Source: Strigamia acuminata
Lineage: Eukaryota; Arthropoda; Chilopoda; Geophilomorpha; Linotaeniidae
Direction of reading: 5' to 3'
Length of the DNA stretch: 64,000 nucleotides
Assembly (NCBI GenBank): GCA_949358305.1
Contig: OX442314.1
Coordinates: 14,129,060-14,193,059, forward strand
Part shown: positions 55,052 to 64,000 of the stretch, piece after piece
Layout of the letters: every line of letters starts with the position of its first letter
Position numbering within the stretch: the stretch's first letter is position 1
Position numbers and translations under genes: made by a program
The notes under the pieces: model-generated
The model's input: only the letters and a program-made list of their open reading frames with translations
What the model was told of the DNA's origin: nothing
Databases searched by the model: none

Positions 55052-56414
55052 CTATTTTGTAGCTTTTTGATACAATTGATAGATGGCGCCAGTAAAATCA
55101 TCAGAAATTAAAATGCTTCCATCTTGTAAAACTGCCGTATCAACCGGTCTCCCCCAACGAATTTTCTTAACCGGATCATCCACCCATCCCGACACAAGAT
55201 CGTAAAAATCACCCGGTTTACCATTAACCCACGGATAAAAGACCACTTTATGACCACTATACGAGCGACGATTCCAACTGCCATGCAGGGCAACGAGCGC
55301 TCCATTCCGGAAGTACTCGGGCACATTGTGACCTGTCCAAAAGGTGAGTCCTAAAGGAGCGCCGTGGGGTTCCATTCCCTTTTCCGCCAGTCGAAAACTC
55401 GAACATGCAACGACGCTTTCGTTGGGATTGTTATCAAAATCATCTACGTATTGCAACTCGTCCATCGACTCGGTCAAAGCATAAGGGTTGCAGTAAGGCC
55501 AAGCGTAGTTTTTTCCTTCTTCCACTTTTCCGAATTCCTCGACTGGATTATCGTCCACATACGGAGCAATCACTTGACCGTAATAATGAGAGTCGTCGAC
55601 GTAAGGATACTTGACGTCGTCACGTTGATTAATTACCATCCACAACTCGTCAGTGCCCGGTGCAAATGCCAGACCTTCTGCATTGCGAATGCCCTCTGAC
55701 ACGAGTCTCCTGTTGCCGCCTATTAAATTATAACCGTAAATAGCGCCTCGTTTTGGATCCTTTTTTAAATCCTGCGGATCAGCATTGGTAGAACTGCCAA
55801 TAGACACGTACAATGTATTGTTTCCTATGGCAATGTTTTTTAAATCGTGGCCATTTCCATCCGATGGAAGATTATCAATTAGAACCTGATTCGAAATTAA
55901 ATTTAAAAAAATAAAAAATAATAAACTGAATGGACAATATTACTTCCGGTGAACCGATGCTGAAGTTCCTGTCCGTGTAAGTGTAACGAAATCTCACAAT
56001 TCGATCAGTCTCGGCCACGTAAATATAGTCATCATCATTTTCGTCCTTGAAAAAGATCATGTCGTGTGGTTGCTTAAGATTAGTGGCAAATTTCAATATG
56101 GTCGCTGGTTGGGCCGAGGAAATGGGAGTCTGCAGAAGACTGATGGATGATAGTTGTGGCTGAGACACTAGGACATCACCGTTGGGTAGGGCGAGCAGAA
56201 AGCGCGCGTTGGGAACAAGTGCGTATACTCTGATCCCATATCCCGTGGGAACGAACAGCTGTCGAGATTTTGTAAATGTGGTGTTCACTTTCAGGACGAC
56301 GGGTACTTCTAAATCCACTTTTTCTAAGTCTGGTAGAGCAGCATTGTCGGATAAAACTTGGGTTGGACAAATGACTGCTGCCACGATTGTTATTAGAAAA
56401 ATAACTCTTTCCAT
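55052..56414 (-). CDS. Secreted glucose/sorbosone dehydrogenase-like protein, copy B
   Basis: Exons 56414-55944 and 55885-55052 give 434 residues with a signal peptide (MERVIFLITIVAAVICPTQ). The domain order and motifs match copy A; exon 2 differs at only a handful of positions by eye (for example YVDDSHYYGQ against YVYDSRYYGQ). Flanking DNA on both sides is also shared, so the pair came from a recent DNA-level tandem duplication. Both copies are open throughout. Function as for copy A: a secreted sugar-dehydrogenase fold of unknown substrate. Confidence 0.88.
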
Positions 56415-58093
56415 GGTGACGATCTGACATACAACAGACTTGATAGATTAAGTTGGGCTGTAATTATAGTGAAAAGTGTAGCGCTTGTACTGCCATCTGA
56501 TATTTTTGGGTCAGAACTATGATAAAATTAACTCCTGTGAAGAGCAGCTGTTAGTTTTATTTGAAAAACAAAATAAAACAAATAGAAAGAGTATTGGGAT
56601 GAACGATGAATATTAAACAAAGTCGACGTGCTCTCGGAAGTTATTGTAATTTTGAGTGATTGGTTTTATTAATATTGTGACGTCGAATTTAATGTTAAAA
56701 ATGAATACATACTCTAACTTATATCCAAAAATATACATTAATTTTGTTTCTACAGATTAAAATTTGTGGAATTGGCAATGGAAAACGTATTATTTTCCGA
56801 CAACAATGTTCTTTCACACTCGTTGGAAGATTACCATTAGATTCTAACAATAAAATGAATGTAGGTAATTTAAATACCCATTAAAAGAAGATTACTTTAT
56901 CAATATTCTGTTCCGGTGAACCGATGGTGGAGTTTCCATGCGTGTAAGCATAATGATATCACGAGTCTGTTGATTTAAGCTGTGTAGATTAAATATAATT
57001 ATTACTAAGTTGTGTAATTGGTAGCAATTGCTATCAATAATTTGAAATATTTTGAATTTTAAGATTCAAAGTATTTGTTGATTTAAAGACAGCAATTGCC
57101 GTATTCATGTTATTAAATGTTGCATTGGTATACATCAGGGGTCGGCAAGTAATTTTAAGTGGGGTCCGGCGGATACTATTGAAAATTTTTATCGTGGTCC
57201 AGAAAAAAAACACTTAAAAACCTTACTAAAAACCTAAGAAAACGGAAAAAAAACACTTAAAAACCAAATAAACCCCCCAATAAACACACACAACCCAAAA
57301 AATACCAACAAAACCTAAAAAGCTAAAAAAAAACAGGAAAAACAAGGGAAAAAAAAAACACCAAAAAACCAAAGAAACAGAGGGGAAAACGTCGCTAAAA
57401 CGTCACCGCGGTCCAAGTTTCGACCTTCCGCGGTCCGGATACGAACCGCGGTCCGCCTGTTGCCGACCGCTGGTATACATCATTAAAATTCATGATTCAA
57501 ATTGTTGTGTAATCTTATTTTTGAAATAGCAATTGACAGAAATCTTGAAGTGGTAGATAAGGAATTGATGCAATTATTAGTTTGATTGTTCCAAGCAAAA
57601 TGCTTGGCCAGATTGCTGCATGTTTTAGTAATGTTTTTAATTGTTATATTTTGTAGTGAATGGTTTGATAAACAAAATGCTTTGTTACATTACAGCAATG
57701 TTTTGAATGAATGATTTCATCTATTCTGATCGATTTTTTCTCCCACTAATCAGCAAACCAAGACACATTTGCACACAATAAGATTTTTGGCATCTGGGCA
57801 TAACACACCCATAACACACAAAAAAGTTTGAATGTTATAAAACGAAAAACAAATCTAAATGCAAAATTTAAATGCAAAATTTAATCTCAACGTCAGTTTG
57901 TGGCATCAACTGTGCTACACTGAATAAAGTCACCCAAACACGAAGGTTAGACAATCCCGCACCTTGTAATAAATAAATACGAAAGCAAAATACCAAAAAA
58001 AAAAAGAAAAAAAAATGTAACAATATTTCGTATACAAAAACATTAGGAATCCATATTTGTACGTAGTAAATTTTCAAGAATCAATCGGCAATT
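56415..58093. other. Spacer between GSDH-like copy B and BLVRB
   Basis: Positions 56415-56990 mirror the upstream region of copy A. Positions 57475-57580 match about 54605-54710, again part of the duplicated unit, with a hAT MITE placed between. After 57600 the DNA is AT-rich without a coding signal. Confidence 0.5.
57136..57472. mobile_element. hAT-type MITE with perfect 8-bp duplication
   Basis: Termini CAGGGGTCGGCAA and TTGCCGACCGCTG are inverted repeats. The octamer GTATACAT flanks both sides (57128-57135 and 57473-57480). The body is an A-rich tract of AAAACC-like words with no coding capacity. Confidence 0.92.
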
Positions 58094-60277
58094 TCAATTC
58101 TCATAACCCAATCCTATTTTCTGGTTTAGGTATTCATTACATCGGACACACTTCAACAGCAAGTCGGCTAAATCATACTTTGAAATCAGCCGCCCAGGAC
58201 TACTACCAACGTTCACTTGGTACACCCCCTTACCAGGATCATCTAATTTAAAAAAAAATGTCAAAATTAAAACAGATCACAACAAATGCTTCGCAAAAAA
58301 AATTACTCAATATATGCGGAGGACAAACAGCGGTCCAATCGAGGCCACAACTCTCGAGCACTTCCGCTTGACGTTTATGATCGGCAGTGATTTCAAAGTA
58401 TACCTGAGGAATTTTACTTGGCTCGTAAAATAGAAATGCTAAATTCAAACACAAACATCTATTATTTAATGTAATAAAAATAAAATACATTTATTTACCT
58501 GAAATGCAAACGGAAATTCTTTTTACGCCGCATTCTTGCATCGCATTTATTATATTGCTCGTTCCCTTCGACAACACAGTCGTAGGTCCTGCAAAAAATC
58601 ATTTTAACTTAAAACTAGCCACCATTTTGTCATTTTGAGCAAGTTTTTGAATTTACAAAACATCCAGAGGCAGAAAAACTCAGATTTTGTTGACAAAATC
58701 ACTAAATTACCTAAATCTGTTCTCGTTCCCAACGTTACAATAACGCCATCTTTCCCCTCAACGGCGCGCTTCACGTCGTCTTCATTGACAACGTCTCCGA
58801 GAATTACATGCACTTTTCCCTTAAATTCTTCCGGAATGGTTTTCTCGTTCCTCACAAAAATCGTCACATCAAGATCTAAAACGAAAAAAAATTTACAAAA
58901 ATTAAAACTAAATAAAACAAACATCAAAAACGAGTAAATGACAAATAACATCAAAAATTACAAATTAAAGCCTTTATTTCTTTTATTGACCACACCGGAT
59001 CAAGTATACAATCTTTTCCCAGCTACATTACTCGCAACCACTCATTCCCCACGATAATGCGGCGTTCTTTTCTCCTTAAACGCTTGCAACCCTTCAATCC
59101 TGTCCTTAGTTGGCAACACTTGCGCATAACAAATCGTTTCAATCATTTTACCGGTCGAAATATCAACATCAACGCCCCTATTAATAGCTAGCTTAGCCAT
59201 TCTCAATGCTACCGGTCCATTGCTTACAATTTCTTCAGCAATTGCTAATGCTTTTTGATACGCCGCATCTCCGTCGTTATTTTGCTGCACCACATGATTG
59301 ACCAGTCCGATTTTCTGCGCCTCCTCGCCATCGACGGTTCGACCGGTAAATATCAACTCTTTCGCAAGTGGTGGGCTGATAATACGAGGCAAGTGCTGGG
59401 TGCCACCAGCGCCAGGAATAATGGCCAATTTGGCCTCAACTAATCCCATTTTGACAGTTTTAGCTGAGACGCGCATGTCACAAGCAAGTGCCATTTCAAA
59501 GCCACCGCCCAGCGCGTAGCCGTCGAGAGCCGCAATTGTGGGAAAAGGAAGATTGTAGATTTCGTTCATCATGTTCTGTAGTTGCGATACGAAATGGGAA
59601 ACTTCGTCCGGGGCCATCCCGATACGTTCCTTCAAGTCGGCGCCGGCGCAGAACATTCCCGGCGTCAGGCTTCGTAGCAGGCAAACTCGCACGTTTTTCT
59701 CGAATTGTAAAGTGTTCAAATGTTCGCGGAATATTTTGACGAAGTTTTTTCCCAATGAATTTTTCGCCACTGGACGATTCATGGCAATCACGGCGATGCC
59801 CGTGTGTTTGTCCGACAAGTATTGCAATTTTACTTCGTCCTGGGCCTCATTGGTCGCGTTGTTACGTCTTGGTGGAGCCAGACATTGCTTTAGGACGTTT
59901 GATTTTGAAATTCCTTGACTTCTTAAGCGGATTACGGAAAACATGTCTATAAAAAAGTTGAATGACACGGAGAAATACCGTGAAAATTGTAACGCGCGAT
60001 GTAAATGGATAATCAAAAAATGGCCTGTTGCGCACTCTCGTGGCCGCTTGTAGAATTAGAAATAGCAACACGTAGACCGCATGCATTACTAATAGAACGT
60101 CTTGTCTGTTTTGCATTCAAACTTTCTTAACATTAATTTCGGTCACAATTCCGGAAAAGTTGCGGAGTTTGACGAAATTAAAATTAATTTACCATTCTGG
60201 AGTGCAAGTTCCGTCACAGCTATGCCAGTATTGCCAGTTGCTCCAAATATTGCAATTTTCTTGACGCATCCTGCCAT
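58094..60277 (-). CDS. Blvrb: Biliverdin reductase B / flavin reductase-like
   Basis: Five exons on the minus strand (60277-60193, 58875-58711, 58588-58499, 58438-58307 and 58242-58094) join to 206 residues, the same length as human BLVRB. The Rossmann nucleotide loop is KKIAIFGATGNTGIAV near the N-terminus. Further matches are VTIFVRNE, VHVILGDVVNEDDVKRAVEG, VIVTLGTRTDLGPTTVLSKG, CPPHI and GRLISKYDLADLLLKC. It is a cytosolic NADPH-dependent reductase of flavins and some biliverdin isomers. Intron 1 (about 1.3 kb) contains the complete AUH gene on the same strand. The gene is divergent from the MAP4K gene, with 226 bp between start codons. Confidence 0.93.
59042..59944 (-). CDS. Auh: Methylglutaconyl-CoA hydratase, mitochondrial, nested
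   Basis: An uninterrupted frame; I chose the ATG at 59944 (MFSVIRLRSQGISK), which starts a 300-residue protein with an Arg-rich, acid-poor leader typical of mitochondrial import. A frame extension to 60016 also exists. The enoyl-CoA hydratase fold shows FCAGADLKER (oxyanion-hole region), ALDGYALGGGFEMALACDMR, GLVEAKLAIIPGAGGTQ and ELIFTGRTVDGEEA. AUH hydrates 3-methylglutaconyl-CoA in leucine breakdown and the vertebrate protein also binds AU-rich RNA. The gene is intronless and lies entirely inside intron 1 of BLVRB on the same strand. Confidence 0.94.
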   Translation of the reverse strand: MFSVIRLRSQGISKSNVLKQCLAPPRRNNATNEAQDEVKLQYLSDKHTGIAVIAMNRPVAKNSLGKNFVKIFREHLNTLQFEKNVRVCLLRSLTPGMFCAGADLKERIGMAPDEVSHFVSQLQNMMNEIYNLPFPTIAALDGYALGGGFEMALACDMRVSAKTVKMGLVEAKLAIIPGAGGTQHLPRIISPPLAKELIFTGRTVDGEEAQKIGLVNHVVQQNNDGDAAYQKALAIAEEIVSNGPVALRMAKLAINRGVDVDISTGKMIETICYAQVLPTKDRIEGLQAFKEKRTPHYRGE

Positions 60278-60503
60278 GTTTGTTTATCACTTAATTCAAC
60301 CAGGGAAACTCGCTACGAGGCTATGTCGTTCGCCGTGGTAGAGACTATATACTCTCAAAAGCAACAGCACTCTGCGCAAGACAGGAAAAGGTAACGAATC
60401 AGTCGCACAAGTGCAAATTCCTATTATAATTGGCAAAAAATTATATAAATGGATAAGTTAACGAAGAATTTCCCCAATCTAGTTGACGTAGAAGACATGT
60501 AGA
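60278..60503. promoter_or_regulatory. Divergent promoter between BLVRB and MAP4K
   Basis: Only 226 bp separate the two opposing start codons, so a shared bidirectional promoter is likely. No TATA box is evident on either side. Some of this sequence must be 5' leader of both transcripts. Confidence 0.55.

Positions 60504-64000
<3,497 letters not shown>

Overview
This window is nuclear DNA from an insect. The genes carry many short GT-AG introns (often 50-75 bp) in AT-rich sequence, and every recognisable host gene is an ordinary arthropod orthologue. The intron size fits a beetle-like genome, but that is an inference. No tRNA, rRNA or CRISPR array was found. All gene names rest on reading translated exons against remembered family motifs; no database search was run.

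Layout. 1-4.5 kb: repeats and a 1.2 kb Mutator-like foldback element (2697-3882) with a 9-bp target duplication and a 70-bp satellite core. 4.5-6.5 kb: an intact saccharopine dehydrogenase-like oxidoreductase (SCCPDH). 6.8-18.1 kb: a dead second SCCPDH copy. Its first intron holds a roughly 7.8 kb segment bounded by inverted arrays of a TCGACC-type repeat. Inside that segment are broken host genes: the last exon of ICMT, an AAR2 pseudogene and a GTF3C2-like pseudogene. One exon of the same dead copy is also split by a mariner-like element and a hAT MITE. 20.3-21.4 kb: a GT31 glycosyltransferase. 22.8-24.8 kb: an unrecognised small secreted cysteine-containing protein on seven phase-0 exons.

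26.4-31.3 kb: a DIRS-type tyrosine-recombinase retrotransposon with open ORFs, inverted termini and an internal complementary region. It ends about 110 bp upstream of an E2F-like site in the POLA2 promoter. 31.5-35.7 kb: POLA2 and RAD51, convergent, 119 bp apart. 36.2-38.3 kb: an intronless neurochondrin gene. 38.7-43.5 kb: a structurally complete P element (about 31-bp inverted repeats, 8-bp duplication, THAP transposase) inserted about 90 bp upstream of the NANP start codon. 43.6-47.1 kb: NANP, with a second intronless neurochondrin nested in its only coding intron.

48.2-49.9 kb: peroxisomal 2-hydroxyacid oxidase. 50.3-56.4 kb: three tandem glucose/sorbosone dehydrogenase-like genes, one membrane-anchored and two secreted, the latter pair from a recent roughly 3 kb duplication. 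58.1-60.3 kb: BLVRB with AUH nested in its first intron. 60.5-64.0 kb: the 5' part of a MAP4K3/5 kinase, divergent from BLVRB and running off the window.

Themes: dense mobile DNA of at least six classes, several with readable target duplications, and two intronless host genes nested in other genes' introns. The most unusual object is the foldback-bounded segment carrying several broken host genes inside another broken gene.
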